Assembly (NCBI GenBank): GCA_003254905.1
Contig: QANU01020341.1
Span: forward strand, 84,635 to 148,634
Length of the DNA stretch: 64,000 nt
Source: Nissolia schottii
Lineage: Eukaryota; Streptophyta; Magnoliopsida; Fabales; Fabaceae
Reading direction: 5' to 3'
A model generated the notes under the pieces. The model saw only the letters and a program-made list of their open reading frames with translations. It did no database searches and was not told the DNA's origin. Numbering within the stretch: position 1 is the first letter of the stretch; every line of letters starts with the position of its first letter. This document shows, in pieces, positions 24,801 through 36,353 of the stretch. Position numbers and translations under genes: made by a program.

Positions 24801-27800
24801 CACTCCAACCAAGGAAGGTGGAGGAACTGGTGTAGAGACCGCAGTTGATGACATTGAACTAGTGGTTAGGCCTGTAGTTGCCTCTAGCCCAATCCCAGAA
24901 CTCTGAACCCCAGCCAACAACTGCTGTGGGGGTGGAACAGCGCTGTAAACTTCTTGTGCGGTTGAAGCGCTATATACCTGCTGGGTAGGTGGGACAGCAC
25001 CATATACCTGCTGCAGAGGTGGAACAGCACCATATACCTGCTGGGGAGGTGGAACGGCACTATATACCTGCTGTGGATGTGGAACAGCACTATAAACCTT
25101 ACATGATGAAACCCTATGACAGTTAAAGGGTAAGTTATTTACAAATCCAACTTAAAGTAAATTAAGCAAGGTAACAACATTGAAATATAGAAAAATAACA
25201 CAAAGTCTAAAGTATTGAAATGGCAGAAGGAAGGGGAAGTTTTCTCAACTACCAAATAGATTTAGCAGACCTATAGCTTCCCACCCACACACTTCCAGTT
25301 CCTTCTCAAACTCAGCCTCAGTTACAGAGAAAACTAAAATTCAACACAAACAAGAAGTTCTAGAATCTAGACTTAATATTTTAATCAACCAATGTAGTCA
25401 AGAGTTCAAATTCCAAGTTAAAGGACTCCTATGAAAGTACTGAAATTGTCAACTAAAATAACAAATACTAATAGCAGGAAAATATAAATTGAGTGTGTCA
25501 ATGAGACCCAGAGCAGGACAACATATATTCATGAAATTAATTTATGTGGCCCCTCATGAGTTTCTGTCATGGAAGTGAGTGGAGGGCAGAAGCTGTTAGG
25601 CATCAGCCTGAAAGCCACAACTCTAGGGCATACAATGCTAACCTTCATTGTAAGGACTTACATGAAACCCAGGGCATTCATTTTATACTTCTGTCTCATC
25701 CCAACGCACCTCAATCTCGGCAAATTACCCTTAATCTGATTTTAGCTTTTTAGTTTCTCCAAGAAAACTAGTACCTTAATGCAGTTACAGAGGTAGGGCC
25801 TCTCACTGGGCACCAGGAGCATGGCCAAGTACCTGAGCCTTTGACGTCATGGTCCAACTTAAAATGGGATATCAAATCTCTTAAAATTAGGTAGAGCATA
25901 TTCATTTTTATTCAGGACGGGTGGAGTTGAAGAAAAAATTACTATTTAGAACCCATTTCCTAAATGTTAACAATGCAACAATATTAAGAGTCACTGAAAA
26001 TGTGCAAGGGATAGTGATAATTCCCAGAAGTAAAAGGACAGACTGCCATCATGTTCTTACACGAGGATTATCAAATACAACAAATTTAAATTTTCTACAA
26101 ATAGATAGTTTCTGCATGGTAGCTAATATCTGAGAAAGACAATATTTCCTCACTATTCCTCTACAAGGCAGAAACAAAACATGGCCCACAGATCCTATAC
26201 CCTACCACAGAAAAAAGTAAAATATCAAATACCTGGAAGCACCACATTCTACACTGATTGTATCCAAAAGATTTTCGGCCAAAAGCTTAGCATCTTCAAG
26301 GCTTTTCACATTATTACTCGACAAAAATAGATGCAAGGGCTGCTGTCCATCTGAAATCAGAAAAGGAATCAAGTAGAGAACCATATATATAATGCTATGC
26401 TGAATTAACATGACCTTCAAAAGCTCAAATTATACTAGCGAAGAAAGTACCTTCTCCATTTGAGCATTCAGTGTTTCCCGAACCATGTCCTCTCAGTATA
26501 ACAATTGCTCCTGTTTCATTCATAATGTGATTTATATACTGGTCCTGCACATTCAAACCCAAACCACAAACACCAAAAAAATTTCTCCCAATTGTATGGA
26601 GATGTGAGAGAAAGCCTGAAACATTAGATCATCTCAACTTCATTATATGCAAACTTCACAAAATACTTAATTAAAGAATTATATCCAGCAGACAGAAATA
26701 AACATAATGATGCAGAGCATCCAAGTAGTAATAAAAGGCTAAGCAGGCTAACTAATTAGAGTAAGTCCAGAATCAGTTTTATTGATGAGCAAACCACTAA
26801 ATTTCCAGTCCCCACCTTCTATTATGCTTTAGTAACTACTTTGTACTTATTTGGTGAGCATCCTTTATCCTCGGGAGCATGCGACTATATAGCCAAAATT
26901 ATGCACCCGGTCTCTTAAAGTTTTGTTCCATGCAACATAGGTCGATCTAAAATCTTCATCATAACTGTTTGCTGTCTATCTGATTATCACTTTCAGCACT
27001 TAACTAATATTTCCATACCATATTTAACCATAAACTGCAACAATGTTCACCCATTCCCCCAGTTCTATCATCCCTTTTTTCTTGCCTAATCGACTCTTGG
27101 AAAATTAGAGCTCATACTCATACCTTAGTATTTCAACAGCATCAAATCAGAAGTTCAGAACTAAGACAGTAAGACACAGGTACTTCTAATTAAAGGATAG
27201 AATGGTAAATGCATGAAAACAATACAGCAGATGACCATATGGTCACATCACAACCCATCAAATGAGATCCAAAAAGCAGACAGAACAGTCCTCTCAAAAA
27301 GAATGTGGAAGACAATAAGTTCACACATGGTCATACACAAACTCCACTAATGATGAGACAAATCAATTAAGTAGCGAAGCACTCACATTTGGTCCACGTA
27401 TACGTGCAACAATGTTCAATGATGGGTCAGCATCAAAGCCCAAAAACACACATGTGCTCAACAGCTGATTTAGTCAGAAATATCAGTCGTCAACACCTCA
27501 CATTACAACGATGTACACGAGCTAGTAATGGATGAATTGGTACCTTCAGTCCATTAGCCAACGCTGAAGGTGAGGCAGAAGAAATTGGCTGTGAATTTGG
27601 CCCCTGTTTCAGCATTTCTTCGACCATCGCAGCAGCACGATCAACAGCTAAAACCCGTTCTGCCGTCTCTTTTATCTGCAATATAATTTGATGTCACCAA
27701 CAGACAAACAAATCATGGAATTCATTCCCGCTTACCAATACCGTTGTTATTGTGCCATGAGTGACATAATACAAAAGAAGCCATCTATTTATTATTTTCA

Positions 27801-29621
27801 AGAATAAGAAAGCATTTCATCTATTACTTTGATAGATTAGATTAGATTAAATTAGACAATATTCTTATATATAAAAAAAAGGACTTGAGCTCAATATGAA
27901 AAAGCAGTAGCTGTTACCTGAGCTCCTGCAGAGATGTGAAGATACAATGGCTTCTCTCCATCCGCTGGTGCATTAGGTGGCCGATACTTCCCCCTGTAGA
28001 AAAATATTAGCATAACATTAGATGTAGGGGTATAGAAAACAGTAAAAAAGGACTTCACAAATGCCTTATATGACCCACAAACCTAGTTATGACTATAGCA
28101 CCAGTGCACCTCTGGATCTGCATAAAGAAACATTATCATTAAGGACGAAAACTGAGATAATCTTGGAGATAAGGATGCAGAATTGATTCCAGATAAGTCA
28201 CCTCCTCTTGTGTTTGCCGTTTTGTCAACTTGTATCTAACAGAAGATTCAGCTTCATTGATGACAATTTCTCGAGCAATTATTAACTCATCTTGGATCTT
28301 TTGCTACATGAGAAACGATCCCAAAATCAAGATAACGAAAGAACAAAACACACACAAAAAATGATACCTAAAAAATAATGTTCAAAGAAAAATTAGAGGA
28401 AAAAAGGCTTCAGCAGCCTAGTGAAAATTAATTACATATACAAACACTTCAATTGACATTTTGCACAGCATCACCTAAACTTTATCAAATTATGCTGCAG
28501 AAATTATAATGAAAAGTAAATTTGAAATGGCAAAACACAAATTTGACAAACATACACCGTGAAAGAAAACGAAATGAAATGAAGCCAACAAAACCACTGA
28601 CTCTGAGGCAGGATATTAATAACACAAATAATATAATGAGTATCAAGTCTGACAAGGAAAAATAGACTGAGCTAGCCTAAACATTATAATGTGAAAAATA
28701 CACTTGATCTGGACTAGAACCCGCTTATTATTTCTTATAAGGCCAAAGATTTTTTTTTTTCCGGATTGAAGAAACTTTGGTGGGAACAAAATTCATCCCC
28801 CTTTATTGTGTTACTTGTAACCTCGAACATCTCCTTACGATTCCCATATCATTCAACCACTAAATACACAAATCCTTGGGATGAAATTGAAGCAGTAGTT
28901 TGATATTCTTTTGGGTAGGAAAACACATCTCCGGAAATAATTAACATTGTAAATTCGTAATGATTAGATATCTCACTTGATTTGGTTTTTGGACCATGGC
29001 AGCAGTATGTTGCTGAACTGAAGCCACCAATGGATTTGTCAAAAGAGCGGCTGAGATTGGAGTATGCTGCTGAACTGAAGCCACCAATGGATTCGTCAAA
29101 AAAGCGGCTGAGATTGAAGTCGCGCCTGGAAATGTAATATTGCCAAAAGGTGCAGTATTACTCAAAGGGAGAACTCCAGGGACGGCCATCCCAGCTGGTA
29201 TCAAAGACTCTGCCGGTTGATCCCACTTTCTCTTCTTTCTACACCCAAATAAATAAATAAATAAATAAAACTCAAACACGGACACAACAAAACATGCAAC
29301 AAAATCCACGATAGTAAAAATTTGTTCAGCAATTCCAATATTCGTCAATGTAATCCTAATATTTCAAGCATTAAACTAATCAAACACTTGCAATTATACA
29401 AACAATAACAAAAGGTTAACAATTAAATCAATGGAATCAACAAAGCTAAAAGCCTCAACCCAATTTCACTTAATTTGCACAGAAATTCAAATAGAAAACC
29501 TAAGAAAATTACGAATGTTATGAATATGTATGCTTGTTTACCTCTGCCTAGTTTGTGATGAATCGTTGGCGACCGATGCTTCATCGGAGGAAGAAACCCT
29601 AACGCTGCTATCCTCTGTCAT
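21844..29621 (-). CDS. RIK: KH domain-containing protein RIK
   Basis: Twelve coding exons (minus strand): 29621-29542, 29238-28977, 28303-28202, 28117-28083, 27993-27918, 27675-27544, 27464-27387, 26544-26451, 26350-26233, 25113-24450, 22388-22169, 21965-21844. They total 1983 nt (660 residues) and every junction keeps frame. The protein starts MTEDSSVRVSSSDEA, has a basic RQRKKRKWDQPAE nuclear-type motif (about residues 25-37), a region from QKIQDELIIAREIVIN (about 115-130) through the KH-type segments TGAIVITRGKYRPPNAP and FLGFDADPSLNIVARIRGPN to ETGAIVILRGHG and LFLSSNNVKSLEDAKLL (up to about 325), a Pro/Gln-rich repeat (332-390), an acidic-basic KEKRPPQRRKFQELP motif, a poly-Pro stretch near residues 575-595 and the end KPFWAL. 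This matches plant RIK, named in maize as a partner of ROUGH SHEATH2 (an AS1-type MYB) in keeping KNOX genes silent. The functional link is from the family. The 2-kb intron 22389-24449 is the longest. Confidence 0.95.
24921..25097 (-). repeat. 30-bp coding minisatellite in RIK (VYxAVPPxQQ)
   Basis: Residues 332-390 are six consecutive units: VYSAVPHPQQ, VYSAVPPPQQ, VYGAVPPLQQ, VYGAVPPTQQ, a diverged nine-residue VYSASTAQE, and VYSAVPPPQQ. The DNA shows the matching 30-bp period. It keeps frame. Confidence 0.92.
29006..29119 (-). repeat. 57-bp in-frame tandem duplication in RIK exon 2
   Basis: Units 29006-29062 and 29063-29119 differ at about four of 57 bases. They encode ISAAFLTNPLVASVQQHT and ISAALLTNPLVASVQQHT in a row, so residues are duplicated without a frame change. 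Confidence 0.93.
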
Positions 29622-29939
29622 TGTTCTAAGCGATTCTTGCTTTGCTTCTTCGTTTTTCGATTAAGGATTTTGATATTGGAACGCGTTTGATCGGTGTAAT
29701 TGGGTTTGCGCCTACCTCGCCTCTGTTCTTTCTTTTTTTTTTTCTTCCTTCTTTCTCTGTTTTTTGGCTCAGGAAAAGCTGCCACCCGTCGTTCGGTTTA
29801 CATGAGATTGGATTAAACGACGACGTGCAAGGACTAAAACGAGTGGATCCATATTTTTTAGGTAAATTTAGCAATATATATTATATATGTATGTTTATTC
29901 ATTTATAAAAATACAAAATTAAAGTGAAAGCGAATAATT

Positions 29940-31225
29940 TTTATCTTAAAAAATACTTTATGTACACCCAAATTACATACATAGACCCCTTCAATTATAC
30001 GTATAATGAACCGTTTCTAAAATTATAAGCAATGTGCTCCCAATCCCGACGTCGTTTTTGTCATCGTTTTCTTGCATCACCATCCTCCTCATCCTCTCAT
30101 CATCATTGTCCTTCTTATTTTCATTCTCTTATCATCTAAAAGTTGATTAAAATGAAATTAAGAGATAAAAGTTTAGTTTTCTTTTAAAACGGATGAGATC
30201 TACATTTAACAATGGTGATTTACTTGTTACAGATGCTTGAATGGACAATTACTTGTGAAATGTCATACTCGTGAACATAAGCATGTAATGTTTGTGCATT
30301 ATACCACATAAAGTTTGTGCACAGATGCTTATAATGTTTGTGCATCAAATAGTCTAATAAATTATGAAATGTATGGTCCATGCAAAGGTTTGTGAACATA
30401 AGCGAATAATGTTTGTGCATTCTACTGCATAAAGTTTGTGCATAGATGCTTAGAAAATTTGTACATCAAAGAGTCTAGTGAATTATGTAATGTATGATCC
30501 ATGTAAAGGTTTGTGCGCATAAGCGAATAATATTTGTGCATTCTACTAAACAAAGCTTGTGCACACATGTTTTTAAAGTTTATGTACCAAAGAGTCTGAT
30601 GAATTATGAAATGTGTAGTCCATGTAAAAGTTTTGTGAATATAAGTTAGTAATGTTTGTGCATTGTACTTCATAAACTTTGTGCATCAATGCTTATAAAG
30701 TTTGTGCATCAAAGAGTTTAATGAATTCTGAAATGTATGGTCCATGTAAAGGTTTGTGGATATAAGCAAGTAATGTTTGTGGATTCTATCACATAGAGTT
30801 TGTGCATAAAAGAGTCTAATGAATTATGGAATGTATGGTCTATGTAAAGGTTTGTGAACATAAGCGAGCAATGTTTGTGCATTCTATTACATAAAGTTTG
30901 TGCACAACTGCTTACATAAAGTTTGTGTACAAATGCTTATAAAGTTTGTCAGTGTAATGAATTATGGAATGTATGATTCATGTAAAGGTTTGTGTGCATA
31001 AACAAATAATGTTTGTGTATTCTACTATATAATGTTTGTGCATAGATGCTTATAAAGTTTGTGCACGCGAATGAAAGCTGAGAAACGCGAATCGCGTGTG
31101 CACATGTGTTTAAGAGCGGAGTGAGGATCTATGCATAAACGAGTATTAATAGTAGGGCAAAACGTATTTAATACGAAGTGTATGTTCGGATGGATGTAAA
31201 TTTAGCGTGCATGTGTTTCTTTTTA
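29940..31225 (+). mobile_element. Dispersed element with internal ~121-bp tandem array, copy 2
   Basis: Same layout and orientation as 2830-3895. The array spans about 30260-31060, with AAAGTTTGTGCA-type anchors near 30309, 30431, 30553, 30674 and 30893-31034, so it has more units than copy 1 and one shortened unit. Left flank TTCAATTATACGTA and right flank GCACGCGAATGAAA and CAAAACGTATTTAATA are shared. The ends resemble each other weakly when inverted (ATGTACACCCAAATTACAT against ATGCACGCTAAATTTACAT), a possible degenerate terminal inverted repeat. It begins about 320 bp upstream of the RIK start codon, so it may reach into that promoter. Confidence 0.75.
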
Positions 31226-32489
31226 TATTTCTTTCCTTTACTTGTATATTTTTTAACTTGGGATAGTTTATACCGACTACTTGCCAGTCTTTTTAGAGCA
31301 CGGCTGATTTGTTGAATAGTATGTAATTGTTACGTTTCGTTTCTCTTTCCCTTATTTAGTTTTTTTCTCTCTTCAATAAATACATAACAACTGTGTCGAG
31401 CGTATTAAAACCGGGAAAGTGTTCGAGCCATGCATCATATCTTAGAAAAACTTGGGAATATTTTAAGAAAGACATCATTTAGAAACCAAAAGTAAAGAAA
31501 GGGGAATTTTATATATACTAACTTGTACCCAAAAAAAAAAAACATGAAAAGACTGATGTCAAACTTAAAGATTCGCAATTCACCATCATAAATGATGGGT
31601 GTATAAACTACATTATTATTTTTTTTAAGTATACTTGAACTAGATTGTTTTACCACATGGCAATGCCTAAACTTCTAATCAGCACTTCACATCATTTTGG
31701 CGATTAATGCGCAAAATATTGCTTAATTTGTTGTTGCTTTTTGGGAATACTTTCAACATGATCAATGATCTCATTTTTTATATCCCAATGACTAAAAATT
31801 AGTTTTAAAAAAGAGAAGAAAAAAAGCCTCAAAACACCGGCCAAAATGGAATTGGGAATACGGCTATAGGGAGATTTGATGGAGGCGTCACCGATAGTGG
31901 CAATGTTGTTGTCTTCTTGACGTGGGATTTTGCTCAAGCAGCTATCGAGCTGTGGAGTCAAGAAATAAAATCATGACATAAAATGATAAGGAAATAATAT
32001 TATGGGTAAAAAATAGGTTAAAGTGAGCTATGTTTTGATTAAAATACATTGAGTCTTTGACAAAATTCTAAATAGGCCCAAACAAAACTTTGATCTATTA
32101 CTTTGATATAAAATTTCAAGTCTTTATTAGATATTTGTAAGATTTTGGTGCCTATTTAGAGGCTTGTTTAGAGAAAACTATTTGACTTGATTATAAGACA
32201 TTAAATAGGTCAACAAAATTATTTCAAATGGGCTAAACTTCAAAGCTCTGTGAACAAGCTAAAAATCCTATTTGTGAAATATAATTAAATTAGTTGATAG
32301 GATAATAATATTACGAAAATAAGTTGATGTGTCAAGTTTAATAAACCTTTTTTATTGCCGATTTTTCATCGCATTTTCTAGTTTATATATTTCTAAATAA
32401 TTTGATTATTATAAAAATAAAAATTGGAATATGTCGATCAACAACCAACCCACATGTGACTTTCAATTCCCTACTACTAGCATTCTAGC
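31226..32489. other. Gene-free stretch
   Basis: AT-rich with no recognised gene or complete element; minus-strand open frames at 31435-31961 have no domain. Confidence 0.5.
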
Positions 32490-33372
32490 TAGGGCTGTCA
32501 AAATAAGTCCGGCCCGCGAGCCCAACCCGTTTATCTGATTAAATGGACAGACTTTACATGTAAAAAATAGATCTGTGAAAATTTAAAAACACGACCTAAC
32601 CCGTTTAAGCCCGCGGGCTAAACGGGCCTGTCGGCGGGCTCACAGGCTAGCTCGTGAGGCCGCGGAAATTTCTTTAATTTTTTTAAAAAAATTATATATA
32701 TTTTATTTTTTTTAAAAACTAAAAATCAAATTGTTATTTTAAAAATTAAGTTAATTAAACTGCATGATAATTGATACCTCACGTTCAAATTGAAGCCCAA
32801 ATTGAAGTTCTAGATCTTTATCTTGAAGCCTAAATTGCAAACTAAATTGCTAAGTTGTTTTAGTTATAATTAAAACATTTTTTAAATATTTTAAAACTTG
32901 TTAATCATCACGCTGGTTTAGACTCTAGGTGTTAATTAAATACATTATCTTGTTATCCCATTTTTTTTTTCTATCAAAGCTTTGTAAATAACTTCTTAAT
33001 TGAATAATGCTACTATTTGTATATCTATCCAAAATTAAAGATTTCGTAACTACAATAAAGAGATAAAGACGAAAAAAACCACAAAACCTTAATTTTTCTC
33101 TATTTATTACCATCGGAAATGGATCCCCAAATTTTACATAAACTATTTCTTTCTGATTAATTAATAAATAGACGATAAAAAGTAGTTAAAAATGACCGCA
33201 CATATTTATTCACAATTTTGTATTTAAATCATAAAAAATAGATCAAAATTTTAATTTTTTTTTAAAAATAAACGGGCTGGCGAGCTGGCCTGTTTAGGCT
33301 CGTGGACCGACCATAAATGAGCCGGTTCCTAAAAATAGGCACAATTTTGGCCCGATCCATTTGACACCCCTA
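32490..33372. mobile_element. Non-autonomous hAT element (883 bp)
   Basis: Terminal inverted repeats TAGGGCTGTCAAA (left) and TTTGACACCCCTA (right; TAGGGGTGTCAAA reversed) are flanked by a perfect 8-bp target duplication ATTCTAGC at 32482-32489 and 33373-33380. An 8-bp duplication and this type of end are hAT hallmarks. GC-rich subterminal phrases (GGCCCGCGAGCCC, GCCCGCGGGC, GCCCGATCC) surround an AT-rich core. No transposase is encoded. Confidence 0.92.
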
Positions 33373-33663
33373 ATTCTAGCCAGGGTAATGCATAAAAATC
33401 ATAGGAGAAGAGAAACGAAAGAATAAATTATTCAGTAGATTCATGTCAGAAGAAAGAAATAAAAAAATATTTTAAATAAGAGAAATTATTTTAAAATTGA
33501 TAAAATTTAATTTAAATATTTATATTTTTTTATTAAATTTATTATTAAAGACATGAAAGAATATATTTTCAAAAAATAATTTATATGTGCATTGCAACTC
33601 TCAATGGCTAAAATATTTAAAAAATTAACAAGATAAACCCTATTGGTTACATTCTCGAGCCAC

Positions 33664-33675
33664 GGATCGCGATCC
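33664..33675. promoter_or_regulatory. GGATCGCGATCC palindrome, candidate histone-type element
   Basis: A perfect 12-bp palindrome about 140 bp upstream of the H3 TATA box. It overlaps GGATCGCG, related to the plant histone octamer motif (GATCCGCG or CGCGGATC) but not identical, so function is inferred. Confidence 0.4.
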
Positions 33676-33713
33676 TCGTTCCGTCACTTTAAGCCCCTCA
33701 CAACCGTCGATAA

Positions 33714-34334
<621 letters not shown>

Positions 34335-36353
34335 ATCTGGAGCAATAATAGCTGTTAGGGTTTTGTTATCTCGTTGTTTAATCGTCTTAATCTTGGACTT
34401 AATTAACCTAATTATCTTGTAATGATTGTTGATGAACTTTGTTGAACTTGATCCTGATGTATCTAATTTCGAGTTAATATAATGAGTAGTACTGTTTGCT
34501 AATTCGATTGCTTGTGCTCGTTTGTACAGTGCCATAGGCACATTATTTCATTTCATTGTGGCTGTGTTATGTTGGCGTAATGTTATTCAATTTCTTTTGG
34601 GGCTGGAAATTATATATATCATACAGAAGTTGCCGGCTTTAAGAAGTAAGACCCAGGCATAATCCGTGAGTTGGATTGTATCTATCAATCAATTAGGTGA
34701 TTAATACACCGAGCATCTCTTTTCAGATCTTATTCATGCTTGAACTTATCTTAACAATTTATTTTTTCTATCAAAATACTTTTTTACTATATTTATTTAC
34801 ACACTGGAAATGGCATTTTTAATTATATTTACATGAATCACACTCTAACTTTAGGAATAATTATTTACTAGTGTTTAAGTATCAAAGTTTAATTTAGTAC
34901 CCATTTTTAGGAAAACCTACAGGCATAATTGTAGCACTACACTAAAAAAATTGACAAAACCATGAAGATGTGAGTATCTAAAATAAATCTAGTGGCACTC
35001 ACATTTTATATGAGTGCGGTTAAATTTAAAATGTTCAAATTGTGTTAAAGTAAGATATTCTCCAATTTTAGTTTCATAATTTTCATGTGACATTTATTTC
35101 TTAGAGATTTATTTAAAATAATTCCTTTTCATTATAAATTAACCATAACGTATACTTTAATTACTCTGTTACAAATAATAATTTGAAATTCTATGTTTCC
35201 AATGGATCCCATTTGCATATTTTCTTTTTTCCTTTTGATTTTGTATTGGTAAATAGGCTTTAAATTTCTTTACTTTTATCTTTTATGATTGATTGAATTT
35301 TTTTTAAGATTATTTATCCGATAATAGTGGTAACTCAATTTTATTTTTTTTTAATATATTTGATTTTTGAAAAAGATAAAATGTTAATTATTTATGTTAA
35401 CGTGATAAAATATGATTAATTGATATTATAAATAAAACCTTTATAATATTTGTAGATAAAATTAAATTAAAAAAAAAGGTATGGAAGGCAGAAGACTTGA
35501 GTAATGTTGTAAGTGAAATTACCTGCTGTGCCTGGTCTCTTCCAAGGACTACTTAAAAAGAAAATAAAAAACTAAAAAAGAAAGAAAAAGGAGGCTCGTG
35601 AACTGACTTTGACTTCGTGAATGTGACACTTTGCTTTTCTTTCGCTTTTTGTCACTGATTTTTTTTTCTTCTTCTTTTTAATTACACTTTTCGCTATTCA
35701 ACTTTCTGGGCCTTGAACCGCTCATTGTCCGCGCCATTGAAATTTCGCACCGACCCCCAAATCAAACTTTTTTTTTTTTTTTTTTATTTTTTCCCCCTTC
35801 ATCTCCTTGAATCAGGTAATGAAATACTCCAAACTCTTCTTACATCAATTCTGAAGTTGCATTTCCTATCGTTTTACGTCAATTTTTCAGCTTAATGCAG
35901 TCTTTTTCACCTCAACTTCGGTATTCATTTTTATCAGAAAGGATAAGATTAGTTAGGATTTAGATTAAGTTTAATTTTAAATGTTTCAATTCAAGTATTT
36001 GTTATGTTTAGATTTATCTCTTATTTCGTGTTCTTATCAATAAGTTATATTTGGTAATCTATTTCTGTTTAATAAAACTGGTTTTCTATATAAAACGTTG
36101 TCATCATCCATATTTATTGGGAATTGTAGAGCATTCACAGGTTGCTGATAATTGTTGGTGATGGCTCAAGCTATAAGGTTAAGAAGATAAGAACAAGAAA
36201 AATAGAGAAAGGAAAACGGTATGTGTAGTTTGAAATGTGATGATAGTTTTATTTGTTATTACTCTGATTCAGATATACCCTTCTGCAATTTAATGTGATG
36301 GCACATGGTTTTGGATTTCGTACGAAAATAATTGTAATGCATGCAGGAAATAA
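34335..36353. other. Intergenic space and amylase leader
   Basis: No separate gene is seen. The right part likely holds untranslated leader exons of the amylase gene: a candidate exon ends at TCAG|GTAATG near 35816, another ends at AACG|GTATGT near 36220, and the first coding exon opens after ATGCAG at 36346. Confidence 0.5.

Noticed and set aside
24884-25090. Repetitive SRYMVLFHL frame on the minus strand
   Set aside because: Wrong frame of the 30-bp RIK repeat; the spliced RIK frame reads VYxAVPPxQQ.
30220-30673. Frames coding MHKHYSLMFTNL-like repeats
   Set aside because: Translation of the 121-bp non-coding tandem array.
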